From JBCBST01 sp039819115 (GTDB lineage: Bacteria > Bacteroidota > Rhodothermia > Balneolales > Balneolaceae), in NCBI GenBank assembly GCA_039819115.1, contig JBCBST010000002.1, positions 1-63,583 on the forward strand: 63,583 nucleotides of DNA. Direction: 5' to 3'. The notes below the pieces were generated by a model. That model did no database searches, had not been told where the DNA came from, and was given only the letters and a program-made list of their open reading frames with translations. A program made the position numbers and the translations under genes. This document shows, piece by piece, positions 15,822 through 24,818 of the stretch; positions within the stretch are counted from its first letter, which is position 1, and each line of letters opens with the position of its first letter.

Positions 15822-17069
15822 ATGAGTGAATCGACAGGTTGGAGAAATCGTTTATCTCTGTTTTTTGCATCCATCGCACCAGGTCTGTTTCTTATTGGAT
15901 ACAACATTGGCACGGGTAGTATTACCACGATGGCTGCAACCGGCGCAGAATTTGGAATGCAGTTGTATTGGGCTCTGCTTTTAAGCTGCGTGTTCACGTT
16001 TGTGCTCATTATAACCTTTGGTAAGTTCACCCTGATTACAGGCGATACGACCTTATCGGCGTTTAAAACCCATTTTGGGAAATGGGTAGCGGGGTTTGTT
16101 TTACTGGCTTTACTGTTCAGCGAAGGGGTTTCCAGTATGGGCGTAATGGCAGTGGTTACCCAGGTGGTGCAAGAATGGTCGCGCCCGCTTACGGCATCCG
16201 GGCAAGGTATTTCTCCCCTGTTATCTACCTCGGTGTTTGTGGTGATGCTGTACGGTTTGTTCTGGATTGGTCGTTATCGCTTTTTTGAGAAAGTCCTGGC
16301 CTTGTTTGTGACCATTATGGGATTCAGCTTTTTATTCACCATGATTATGGTCATTCCAGATCCAGCGGCACTACTGGAAGGACTCATTCCCAATATTCCT
16401 TCCACCGGAAATGCACCTCTGCTTATTGCAGGAATGGTGGGTACCACGATGGGAGCGGTATTATATGTGGTGCGCTCCATCATTGTAAAGGAAAAAGGCT
16501 GGACCATAGCCGACTTAAAGTTAGAGAAACGGGATGCTTTTGTTTCTGCTTTACTTATGTTTTTACTGAGTTTGTCTATTATGGCTTGCGCTGCCGCTAC
16601 CCTCCATCCGTTGGGACTTAGAGTTGAAAATGCCATCGATATGGTTAAACTTCTGGAACCTCTGGCTGGCCGGTTTGCCATCTCCATTTTTGTAGGAGGG
16701 ATTGTTGCTGCAGGTCTCTCGTCGTTGTTCCCCATCATAATTCTTGCTCCCTGGCTATTTGCCGACTTCGAAAATAAAAAGGCAGATATGACCAGTACGC
16801 GTTCCAGGTTAATGGTTTTGGCTGTACTCTTACTTGGCTTTGTGGTCCCCATCTTCGGGGGACGTCCTGTTTCTATTATGATTATTTCCCAGGCTTTCAT
16901 TGCTGTGGTAACACCGATAGTGATCGGGTTAATGATGGTGCTCCAAAACAGACCGGCCATTATGGGAGCATACACCCTTGGATGGAAGCAAAACCTGAGC
17001 GTGGGCATCACATTTCTGTTTGCATTACTGATGTCAGGACTTGGGATAAAAGGAATTCTAGGACTTTAA
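15822..17069 (+). CDS. NRAMP-fold membrane transporter lacking the metal-binding motifs
   Basis: Inner-membrane protein with about 11 helices and clear NRAMP-family sequence (start APGLFLIGYNIG; TM6 region AGMVGTTMGAVLY). Canonical NRAMPs bind divalent metal through the TM1 DPGN and TM6 MPH residues. Here TM1 reads NIGTGS and TM6 reads MGA, so both metal-ligand sites are absent. The ATG at 15822, 1 bp after the previous stop and preceded by GAGGG at 15809-15813, is preferred over an in-frame ATG at 15807. It lies between carbohydrate genes, which suggests that this LeuT-fold protein moves a sugar, uronate or other organic solute. That is inference. Confidence 0.8.
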   Translation: MSESTGWRNRLSLFFASIAPGLFLIGYNIGTGSITTMAATGAEFGMQLYWALLLSCVFTFVLIITFGKFTLITGDTTLSAFKTHFGKWVAGFVLLALLFSEGVSSMGVMAVVTQVVQEWSRPLTASGQGISPLLSTSVFVVMLYGLFWIGRYRFFEKVLALFVTIMGFSFLFTMIMVIPDPAALLEGLIPNIPSTGNAPLLIAGMVGTTMGAVLYVVRSIIVKEKGWTIADLKLEKRDAFVSALLMFLLSLSIMACAAATLHPLGLRVENAIDMVKLLEPLAGRFAISIFVGGIVAAGLSSLFPIIILAPWLFADFENKKADMTSTRSRLMVLAVLLLGFVVPIFGGRPVSIMIISQAFIAVVTPIVIGLMMVLQNRPAIMGAYTLGWKQNLSVGITFLFALLMSGLGIKGILGL

Positions 17070-17085
17070 TTAATACTAAACCGTC

Positions 17086-18942
17086 ATGCTTTACCCCAAA
17101 CAAAATCAATATCGTACGTTAACCAGTTTAAATGGGTTTTGGGATTTTAAGGCCGATCCGGATAATATCGGCGAGAAAGAGAACTGGTTCTCCGATTGGA
17201 ATAACGAGGATGCGCTCACGGTGGCTGTACCGGGAGCCTGGAACGACCAGTTAGCTGAACAGGGGTTAAAGAATTTTGTGGGTAAGGGATGGTATCGTAC
17301 CCATATTCATCTCTCCCCGAAACTGGTAGAAGGTCAGCGGGTGGCACTTCGGGTTGGAGCAGCCGATCATCATGCCAAAGTCTGGATAAACGGCGTTTTT
17401 GTAGGTGAGCATCTCGGTGGTTTTATGCCGTTTGAACTGGAAATGGGTGATGCACTTGCTACGGATGGATCTCCTAATGAAATGGTGATTTGTGTGGATA
17501 GTACCATCACGATGCATACCATCCCTCAGCATGTAGACCCCAAAGAACCTCCATACGATGGGCCTTCTTATACCAGAAGGCATCTTTATCCCCCCACCCG
17601 GTTCGATTTCTTCCCTTTTGGAGGGTTAACCCGCACCGTACAGGTAGTCACTACCTCCCCTCAGTATCTATCCGCCATACGAATTGATGCCGATCTTTCC
17701 GGTAAGGTCGATGTGGAAGTGGAAGGCAACCTGGAAGGGTGTGAGGTTCATGTACAACTTGTAGACCCGGATGGAGCTGCAATCGGGTCAGCGTTTGAAC
17801 TGTCAACTCCGGCATCGGTACACGTTGATGATATACAGCCTTGGTCTCCGGCATCTCCCACCTTGTATGCCCTTTCCGTGACGGTACGTGCTAACGGTTT
17901 AGTGGTGGATGAATACACCGAAGAATTTGGGTTCAGAGAAATTAAAGTGGAAGGCGATCAGCTGCTCTTTAATGGAGAGCCTTTGTTTATGGCGGGCTTT
18001 GGAAAACACGAAGACTTCCCGATTGTAGGTCGCGGACAGTTTAATGCGGCGTACCTGCGGGATTTTGAGCTTATGAGATGGATTGGCGCCAACTCGTTCC
18101 GTACCAGTCACTACCCGTACGATGAAGAAATGATGCGCCTGGCCGATCGCCTTGGGTTCCTGATTATTGACGAAGTACCGGCTGTAAGCCTGGGCTTTTA
18201 TTCCAGCGATATAAACGAATTGGAGCCCTTGTTGAACAATCACAAACAAGCCATCAGGGAATTGGTTCTTCGGGATTATAATCATCCCAGCGTTATCTCC
18301 TGGTCTATTACCAACGAACCCAATCATTGGGCTGAGGAGCACTACCAGAACGAAGCCAGTGAAGAATACTTTAAACAGCTATACGATTTAACCCACGAGC
18401 TGGATGGCTCCCGACCGGTGATGGCCATTACTATGGCCGTGCACTCCGAAGAAGACTGCGCTTTTAAACATGCCGACCTGTTGGGTATTAACCGGTATTT
18501 CGGGTGGTACACCGATCCGGTTGACCTGGATAAAGCTAAAACAGATTTGGGTAACGAGCTGGATCGTATCCACAAGCGATGGGGACGACCGGTGATGGTT
18601 ACCGAATTCGGCGCCGACACCGTTTCGGGATATCATTCAACTACAGCTCAGTTATTTACCGAAGAGTTTCAAACGGCCTTTACGATGGCCTATAGTGAAG
18701 TGATGGAAGAGCGGCCTTTTTGTGTAGGAGCTCATATCTGGAACTTTGCCGATTTTTACACCCCTCAGCATTTCAGACGTGTTGTTATGAATCAAAAAGG
18801 GGTATTTACCAGGGAGCGTAATCCTAAAAGTGTAGCCTTTCGGGTACGGGAGTACTGGAAGCAGCTGGAACGTGTGCACGATCAACACCGACCCAAACCG
18901 GGTAACACCGAGTTCTTAATTCCTGACATCAAAAAACCATGA
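17086..18942 (+). CDS. uidA: cytoplasmic beta-glucuronidase (GH2)
   Basis: Hydrolyses terminal beta-linked glucuronate. It has no signal peptide, so it acts in the cytoplasm on imported oligosaccharides. The 618-aa protein follows the E. coli UidA layout: jelly-roll (about 15-190), Ig-like (about 190-290) and TIM barrel. The acid/base is Glu411 in ITNEPN and the nucleophile Glu507 in VTEFGAD. GAHIWNFADF and MNQKGVFTRERNPK are also present. The N569-x-K571 motif that selects the C6 carboxylate is conserved (E413/E504 and N566/K568 in E. coli). The stop overlaps the next start (ATGA). A closely related uronidase specificity is the main alternative. Confidence 0.9.
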   Translation: MLYPKQNQYRTLTSLNGFWDFKADPDNIGEKENWFSDWNNEDALTVAVPGAWNDQLAEQGLKNFVGKGWYRTHIHLSPKLVEGQRVALRVGAADHHAKVWINGVFVGEHLGGFMPFELEMGDALATDGSPNEMVICVDSTITMHTIPQHVDPKEPPYDGPSYTRRHLYPPTRFDFFPFGGLTRTVQVVTTSPQYLSAIRIDADLSGKVDVEVEGNLEGCEVHVQLVDPDGAAIGSAFELSTPASVHVDDIQPWSPASPTLYALSVTVRANGLVVDEYTEEFGFREIKVEGDQLLFNGEPLFMAGFGKHEDFPIVGRGQFNAAYLRDFELMRWIGANSFRTSHYPYDEEMMRLADRLGFLIIDEVPAVSLGFYSSDINELEPLLNNHKQAIRELVLRDYNHPSVISWSITNEPNHWAEEHYQNEASEEYFKQLYDLTHELDGSRPVMAITMAVHSEEDCAFKHADLLGINRYFGWYTDPVDLDKAKTDLGNELDRIHKRWGRPVMVTEFGADTVSGYHSTTAQLFTEEFQTAFTMAYSEVMEERPFCVGAHIWNFADFYTPQHFRRVVMNQKGVFTRERNPKSVAFRVREYWKQLERVHDQHRPKPGNTEFLIPDIKKP

Positions 18943-19736
18943 GTAACGATAGATTAACCATCTGGCATGTGGGTAATTGGTGTATTCACATTGGTCAAAC
19001 CTATGTGGAATCCCCTTTTGAGGCTCCTTCGAAAGATGTGGAAGTATTGAACTACGCCAAACCTTTTGTTGAGGCTCTCCGAAAAATCCCAACGGCAGAA
19101 GTCATCAGCCAACCCTCATGGGAAATGTACCGGATGAGTCCGGATGAATTCGATGAACGCTTACGTTGGGCCGATGTCATCATCTTTGCCGATGTGGAAA
19201 CGAAATGCCTGATGCTCCATCCCGATTTTTTCAACCGGGCCAAATGGGAAGAAGGCTACGTCACGTTTCCGGATCGCTTTGACCTGTTAAGAGACTGGGT
19301 GAATGAGGGCGGACATTTTCATATGAACGGTGGGTGGCTCAGCTTTTCCGGCGAGCTGGGTAAAGGCGGCTGGGGGCGATCACGCTTTCATGATGTGCTT
19401 CCGGTAGATTGCCTTCAGGGTGATGATCTCATTGAGTCTACCTCTGCCTATGAGGTAAGAAGCTCAAGCATTGATCATCCCGCAAACACAAACATCGACT
19501 GGAATACCGTTCCTCCGATTTTAGGTTTCAATGAAACCCGGCTCAGTGAAGGATCAACGGTAATTGCTGAAATTGAAAATCAGGGAACATGGTACCCTCT
19601 GCTCGCTGAACGAGCGTATGGCAAGGGCCGGGTAACCTGCTGGACCACAGGAGCGAGCCCGCATTGGGGTATTAACTTCATGAAATGGGAACAGTATCAG
19701 CAGTTCTGGCATCAACTATTTAGCCCACAATCATGA
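18939..19736 (+). CDS. glutamine amidotransferase-like protein (DUF1355 type)
   Basis: 265-aa cytoplasmic protein with the flavodoxin-like fold of class I amidotransferase-like proteins of the DUF1355 type. Recognisable parts are an early strand-turn (IWHVGNWCIHIGQTYVESP), RWADVIIFADVE, a glycine-rich turn NEGGHFHMNGGWLSFSGELG and a late GKGRVTCWTTGASPHWG. The usual Cys nucleophile elbow of true glutaminases is not evident, so a ligand-binding or ThuA-like role in sugar metabolism is as likely. It is coupled by ATGA overlaps to the glucuronidase before it and the SSS transporter after it. Confidence 0.7.
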   Translation: MSNDRLTIWHVGNWCIHIGQTYVESPFEAPSKDVEVLNYAKPFVEALRKIPTAEVISQPSWEMYRMSPDEFDERLRWADVIIFADVETKCLMLHPDFFNRAKWEEGYVTFPDRFDLLRDWVNEGGHFHMNGGWLSFSGELGKGGWGRSRFHDVLPVDCLQGDDLIESTSAYEVRSSSIDHPANTNIDWNTVPPILGFNETRLSEGSTVIAEIENQGTWYPLLAERAYGKGRVTCWTTGASPHWGINFMKWEQYQQFWHQLFSPQS

Positions 19737-21226
19737 ATTTTACCCTTCTCGACTGGTCCATTATGGTGATCTATCTGGGGGCAACCATTTATATCGGGTT
19801 GTGGGTGAGAAAGTATGTGGAAAATCTGCAGGGATACATCGTTGCCGGACGCAAAATTAAGGTTTCTCTGGGGATTGCCACCTTCACGGCAACCGAGCTG
19901 GGCACGGTTACTTTTGTCTACTTTGGAGAGCTTGGGTATGTAACCGGTTTCTCTGCTTTTATCATTGGTATCCTGGCATTGATGGCCTACACCTTTGTAG
20001 GACGAACCGGGTTCATTATCGAGAAGCTGCGTGAATACGGTATGATGACCATCCCCGAATTTTATCAACTCCGTTTTAATCGTCAGGTCCGCATTGTCGG
20101 TGGATTTATTCTTTTTCTGGGTGGTGTGCTCAACATGGGAATCTTCCTCAAGTTCGACGGGATCTTTCTTTCTGAAGTTATGGGTTTTGGAGAGCAGGCG
20201 GTTGGTTTTATCATGGCCTTCATGCTCATTGTAGTGATGTCGTACACCATACTGGGAGGAATGTTCTCGGTAGTGATCACCGACTTCATGCAATATGTAG
20301 TGCTTTCTATTGCTATGCTGGTAACCACTATTTTTGTACTACTCGAAGTAGATTTAACCATGATCAGCACCGCTGTTGAAACGGAGTATGGCGAGGGAGG
20401 TTTTAACCCGGTTATAAACCCCCGTTTCGGTTGGAGCTTTATCATATGGATTTTAGTGACGAATGTGGCTTCCGCCTCGTTATGGCAACCGGGTACCTCA
20501 AAGGCGCTGTCTTCTAAGAGCCCAAAAGTAGCCAAACAGGTGTTTTGGGTTACCGGACTCACATTTGCAGGTCGCGCTATGATTCCCATGTTCTGGGGAG
20601 TGGCGGCACTGGCTTATTTTGGAACCGGAGAATCAACAACGGCAGCTATGCCAAGGTTACTGGGTGAAATTGTTCCGATTGGATTTTTAGGATTATTGGT
20701 TGCTGGTTTACTGGCCGCATCCATGTCTACCTACAGCTCTTATGTGCTTGCATGGAGCTCGGTATTAACACTGGATGTGATTTCCAGCCTGAAACCCGGA
20801 GGATACAGTGAGAAAACAACCATTTGGATTACCCGGTGGATTTCGGGCGCAATTGGTTTGTTTCTGTTGGTATTCGGGTTGTGGTACCAAATCCCGGAAA
20901 CGGCATTTCAGTATATCTTCATAACCGGGACTATGTACACGGCAGGGGCATTAGGAGCGGTCACAGCGGGGTTATACTGGAAAAAAGCGAATAGTGTGGG
21001 TGCTTTTTCGGCATTGGTGTTAGGAGCCGTAATACCTCTTGGTTTCCTGGTGCTTGAAAGCTATGCGGATCAGCTACCCGGGTGGCTGAGTTTTGTAACC
21101 AATGTAAATGTAGCCGGGATGCTCAGCTTTTTGCTGTCGACCTTGGGGATGATCCTGGGCTCGTTATTCACTCAACAGTTGTATCCGGCTAAAACCATTA
21201 ACCAGAAGGAGGCAGCACATGCATGA
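19733..21226 (+). CDS. sodium:solute symporter (SSS) family transporter
   Basis: Inner-membrane Na+-coupled transporter, 497 aa with about 13 helices. SSS features include the N-terminal DWSIMVIYLGATIYIGLW, GYIVAGRKIKVSLGIATF, a GYVTGFSAF segment and GLLVAGLLAASMSTYSSYV, corresponding to the TM8 Na+-site region. Position among glucuronidase and epimerase genes suggests uptake of a monosaccharide or short uronate product; SSS substrates cannot be read from sequence. It overlaps a small membrane-protein ORF by 8 bp, an arrangement seen in other SSS transporters with small partner subunits. Confidence 0.85.
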   Translation: MNFTLLDWSIMVIYLGATIYIGLWVRKYVENLQGYIVAGRKIKVSLGIATFTATELGTVTFVYFGELGYVTGFSAFIIGILALMAYTFVGRTGFIIEKLREYGMMTIPEFYQLRFNRQVRIVGGFILFLGGVLNMGIFLKFDGIFLSEVMGFGEQAVGFIMAFMLIVVMSYTILGGMFSVVITDFMQYVVLSIAMLVTTIFVLLEVDLTMISTAVETEYGEGGFNPVINPRFGWSFIIWILVTNVASASLWQPGTSKALSSKSPKVAKQVFWVTGLTFAGRAMIPMFWGVAALAYFGTGESTTAAMPRLLGEIVPIGFLGLLVAGLLAASMSTYSSYVLAWSSVLTLDVISSLKPGGYSEKTTIWITRWISGAIGLFLLVFGLWYQIPETAFQYIFITGTMYTAGALGAVTAGLYWKKANSVGAFSALVLGAVIPLGFLVLESYADQLPGWLSFVTNVNVAGMLSFLLSTLGMILGSLFTQQLYPAKTINQKEAAHA

Positions 21227-21365
21227 AGGAACCATCATATGGATGATATTATTCGCCGCATTTGCGCTCCTCTTTTTTGGAATTGCAGCCGTTGTTTCTG
21301 TACGAGGCATAAGTGATATCAAAGATTTATTAAGCGAAACGGAAGAGGAAAACTCCCATGAGTGA
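21219..21365 (+). CDS. small single-helix membrane protein, possible SSS partner
   Basis: 48-aa ORF with one strong hydrophobic helix (about residues 5-30, containing WMILFAAFALLFFGIAA) and an acidic cytoplasmic tail (SETEEENSHE). It is supported by an excellent Shine-Dalgarno, AGAAGGAGG, about 6 bp before the ATG. It overlaps the symporter stop by 8 bp and the epimerase start by 8 bp (ATGAGTGA), leaving no gap in the operon. Small proteins coded with SSS transporters (DUF485, DUF997, DUF3311 types) are known; this one matches none that I can recall. Confidence 0.75.
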   Translation: MHEGTIIWMILFAAFALLFFGIAAVVSVRGISDIKDLLSETEEENSHE

Positions 21366-22254
21366 TCGCATTACCTGTTGTTATTTGTACACGATAACCA
21401 AATACGGTTATCCCCCCGCAGCGGCTAATTCTAAAACGTATCTGGAGGAATATGCTCGATTGGGGTTTAGTTCGGTAGAGCTGGAAGGCATCCGTGCGGA
21501 ACACCTCACCGAAATGTTTGAACAAAAAGATAGCGTTCGCAACAAAATAGATGCGCTCGGGCTTCAGGTGCCGTACTATTGCGCAGTGCTTCCTGGTCTT
21601 TCTTCTCCAGACGAACAAGAGCGGTCTCAGAATCTGGAATTGTTTGAACGTGGTTGCCAAACCGCCCAAACCTTCGGGGCCTTGGGTGTATTGGATAATG
21701 CGCCACTTCCTCCATACCAGTTTCCTGCTGATATCCCAATTGTTCGTCATTATCATGAGGATGTGGTGCTTTCTGCACAATTCCCCTCTGATCTGAACTG
21801 GAAATCATACTGGCAACAACTCATCGAAACGTATCGGGAAGCCTGCGATATTGCAGCGAAGTATGGATTAACCTATCAAATGCATCCGGCGCTGGGAGTG
21901 CTGTCGTCCACTACCGATGCCTTTCTCTACTTTCACGATGCGGTTAAACGGGATAATCTTCGCTTTAACTTCGATACAGCTAATCAATATGCACTGAAAG
22001 ATAATCTCCCGCTGTCGTTAATCCGCCTGGCAGACTATATCGATTATATTCATATATCCGATAATGGCGGACAAAAAATTGAGCACTTAAAACTCGGGGA
22101 AGGGATTATCAACTGGGATTCCTTTTTTGAGACGATTCATCGCATCGGGTTTAAGGGGCATTTTGGAGTAGATATAGGTGGTGCAGAATCGGATGTTTCA
22201 GATTTGGATGAAGCTTACCGCCATGCCATTCAATTTATAAAAGACCGTTTGTGA
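21358..22254 (+). CDS. sugar phosphate isomerase/epimerase, xylose-isomerase-like TIM barrel
   Basis: 298-aa cytoplasmic TIM-barrel protein of the AP-endonuclease-2/xylose-isomerase-like family, which covers hexulose and hexulosonate epimerases and inosose enzymes. Motifs: GFSSVELEGI (about 40), YQMHPALGVLSS (about 177), RFNFDTANQY (about 201), DYIHISDNGG (about 227) and a late GHFGVDIGG. These supply the acidic and His metal ligands usual in the fold. It lies in the glucuronide operon and probably interconverts a sugar or uronate product. The exact reaction cannot be read from sequence. An ATGAGTGA overlap couples it to the small membrane protein. Confidence 0.8.
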   Translation: MSDRITCCYLYTITKYGYPPAAANSKTYLEEYARLGFSSVELEGIRAEHLTEMFEQKDSVRNKIDALGLQVPYYCAVLPGLSSPDEQERSQNLELFERGCQTAQTFGALGVLDNAPLPPYQFPADIPIVRHYHEDVVLSAQFPSDLNWKSYWQQLIETYREACDIAAKYGLTYQMHPALGVLSSTTDAFLYFHDAVKRDNLRFNFDTANQYALKDNLPLSLIRLADYIDYIHISDNGGQKIEHLKLGEGIINWDSFFETIHRIGFKGHFGVDIGGAESDVSDLDEAYRHAIQFIKDRL

Positions 22255-22262
22255 GGATTCCT

Positions 22263-24812
22263 ATGAGAGTATTAATCCTGTGTGTACTCGTCTTTTTTGG
22301 TGCGAACGTTGTTGCTCAACAAACACCACTTCCCATGTTGCCCCTGCCTCAGCAGGTTGAAATGAAAGGAAACGCCTTCGAACTGGTCAATAATACCACC
22401 CTGACATGGTATGGCCCGGCCGATGCGTTCAGCATGGAGCTGTTGGCCACTGTTCTGGACCAGGAATCAGGGATACGACTGGTCCGGGCAGAAGGTAAGC
22501 GTGATGCAGACTTCCAGTTTATGTTAGCCTCACCGGATACCGATGAAGGTTCTTTCCTGAAAGGATTAAAAAGGTTTCAGCAGGAAGAAGCATACAGACT
22601 CAGTATCAGCAAAAACCGTGTTCTGGTACACGCGAAAACCCAAAGAGGTTTGTTTTACGGGGTGCAATCCATAAAGCAATTGCTTCGGTCGTACAAAACT
22701 CAACAGGCCCTGCCGGGAATGGAAATCATCGATTACCCTGATTTTGAAGTCCGGGGGATGATGGATGATATCAGCCGTGGGCCGGTACCCACACCAGCAT
22801 ACATGAGGCAGCAAATTGACCGGATGGCTGAGATGAAAATCAATCTGCTCACCTACTATACCGAACATGTGGTCGAAACAGAAAAGCATGGAGCCTTTGC
22901 ACCCGATAACGGTGCATTAACCATCGCTGAATGGCGACAAATTGCGGATTATGCGCGTCAGCATCATATAGATCTGGTGGGTAACTTTCAGTCGTTTGGG
23001 CACTTTGATAAAATTCTTTCCCATCCCGATTATGCTCACCTGGGGGAAAGTGGCATGCTGCTTTCACCAGCTTTTGATGAAAGTTATGAACTACTGGATG
23101 ACATTTATTCTGAAATGATTCCCGCCTTTCATTCCGACTATTTCCACATCAATTCGGATGAAACCTTTGACCTGGGAACCGGTGCATCCAAAAGCCGGGT
23201 CGATAGTCTGGGAAAAAGTGTGGTATACGCCGAACATATCAACCGCATCTACGACATCATCACAAAGAAGGATAAAAAAGTGATGATGTGGGGAGATATT
23301 ATCCTAAATGATATAACTATACTGGATTATTTGCCCGAAGATATTCTACCCATCACCTGGGGATATGATATCATGGAGTCGTACACCGAGCGCATTACAC
23401 CCTTCCAGGAACGTGGATACAATCCGTTGATTTCCACGGGTATCCTGAATTCATACACCATGATCCCCGATTTTGAAGTGGCCAAAGGTAACATTGGTGG
23501 ATTTATGGCTGAGGGGAAAAGGCTGGGTGCATTAGGTATGCTCAATACCGTTTGGGATGATGGTGGCTCGGCCATGTTTTCCCGCGATTGGTATGGAGTG
23601 GCATATGCAGCTGAACAAAGCTGGAACAGCGATACCACCGAAACCCGGTACAACGAACGGTTTAATACGGTAGCGTATGGAAATGCGGGCTCAAATATCA
23701 GTAAAGCGATTAATGAGTTGAATAAGCTAGCTGCCATTAAATCCACCGAAAAAATGTACGAAGCGGTATTATGGCAGCAAGTGATACCTGATTCCGGTGC
23801 TACACTCTGGACGAATATTGAAGATTGGGAAAGAGTGCATTACCATATGCTGAAAGCAGATTCCCTGCTGAAGGCAACCAACCCTGACCGGTATGCAGAA
23901 GACCTGGAGTATATCCAATTCACAATCGATCAGTATGCATTTCTTGCGGCATCACGCCCTGCTTTAGTAGAAATTGCCCGTTCGTACACAAGTGCACACA
24001 ACCTCCAGCAGGCTCAGGGAAGTCCATCCGAAGTTCGCTCATTCCTGGTTCACGCCTACAGGTTGCTAAATGATGTGATCACAGAGTTATTGCAGCTTAA
24101 GGGAAGGAATCAACAGCTTTGGCTACAGGAAAATCGATCATACGCACTGGATTTAGTGGAGGCCCGGTACGATGATCAACTCTCCGATTTGTATGAAGTG
24201 GAAGCGAATCTTAAACACGCGCTATCCGAATTTGATAGCGACAAGATGCTTCCTCTTGCCGCTTCGCTACGATTGGACATCAGAGAAACCGAAAACTGGT
24301 ATTTCCGCGGATGGCTCATGATTGAGCCTGTTCCTAATCCCAAAGGGGCTAACAATCCGGGATTTGATGCCCTGGAAGCGACTGGCGGGCTGGATGAAAC
24401 GTTTCCCAAAGTAACCCAGGAATTTTTCTACGATGAAGTGAAGTATCGGTGGAAAAGAGTGAACACGCCCGTATTTGCTAAAGTGAATCTTCACGAGTTG
24501 TTTGAGGATACGGATCAATCCCTGATGCATGCATTTGCACATATTGATTCCCCGGATGATCGCAGGGTGCGTCTATTGGTTGGAAGCTCAGATGGGGTTG
24601 ATGTGTATCTGAATGGAGACCTGGTTCACGAGCAGTTTGGAGGCCGGGAGTTCACCCTCGATGAGGATGAGATGTGGCTGGATCTTAAAAAAGGTCGTAA
24701 TCACCTCATGTTGCGCTTAGCCCATGATTCTGGTCCCTGGTCTTTTTCGGTGACCATGCCCGACGTGAATTTTTTAAGTAGTAAAAACCGATATCGTATC
24801 GTGGAGGAATAA
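22263..24812 (+). CDS. exported beta-N-acetylhexosaminidase (GH20)
   Basis: GH20 enzyme releasing terminal GlcNAc/GalNAc by substrate-assisted catalysis. The frame opens at a GTG (22251), but the ATG at 22263 gives a clean signal peptide (MRVLILCVLVFFGANVVAQ) preceded by GAGG. A GH20b-type N-terminal domain (about 20-155) leads to a TIM barrel beginning DFEVRGMMDDISRG. The catalytic pair is Asp299-Glu300 in HINSDET, in place of the more usual HIGGDE. The protein is long (850 aa). The extra C-terminal part holds a helical region and a beta-sandwich with VDVYLNGDLVHE. With the glucuronidases it points to a glycan containing both uronate and amino sugar. Confidence 0.85.
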   Translation: MRVLILCVLVFFGANVVAQQTPLPMLPLPQQVEMKGNAFELVNNTTLTWYGPADAFSMELLATVLDQESGIRLVRAEGKRDADFQFMLASPDTDEGSFLKGLKRFQQEEAYRLSISKNRVLVHAKTQRGLFYGVQSIKQLLRSYKTQQALPGMEIIDYPDFEVRGMMDDISRGPVPTPAYMRQQIDRMAEMKINLLTYYTEHVVETEKHGAFAPDNGALTIAEWRQIADYARQHHIDLVGNFQSFGHFDKILSHPDYAHLGESGMLLSPAFDESYELLDDIYSEMIPAFHSDYFHINSDETFDLGTGASKSRVDSLGKSVVYAEHINRIYDIITKKDKKVMMWGDIILNDITILDYLPEDILPITWGYDIMESYTERITPFQERGYNPLISTGILNSYTMIPDFEVAKGNIGGFMAEGKRLGALGMLNTVWDDGGSAMFSRDWYGVAYAAEQSWNSDTTETRYNERFNTVAYGNAGSNISKAINELNKLAAIKSTEKMYEAVLWQQVIPDSGATLWTNIEDWERVHYHMLKADSLLKATNPDRYAEDLEYIQFTIDQYAFLAASRPALVEIARSYTSAHNLQQAQGSPSEVRSFLVHAYRLLNDVITELLQLKGRNQQLWLQENRSYALDLVEARYDDQLSDLYEVEANLKHALSEFDSDKMLPLAASLRLDIRETENWYFRGWLMIEPVPNPKGANNPGFDALEATGGLDETFPKVTQEFFYDEVKYRWKRVNTPVFAKVNLHELFEDTDQSLMHAFAHIDSPDDRRVRLLVGSSDGVDVYLNGDLVHEQFGGREFTLDEDEMWLDLKKGRNHLMLRLAHDSGPWSFSVTMPDVNFLSSKNRYRIVEE

Positions 24813-24818
24813 GCGGGT

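Noticed and set aside
16274..17011. 245-aa open frame antisense to the NRAMP-like gene
   Set aside because: It is the reverse-strand shadow of a hydrophobic coding region, has no start context and does not resemble any protein family.
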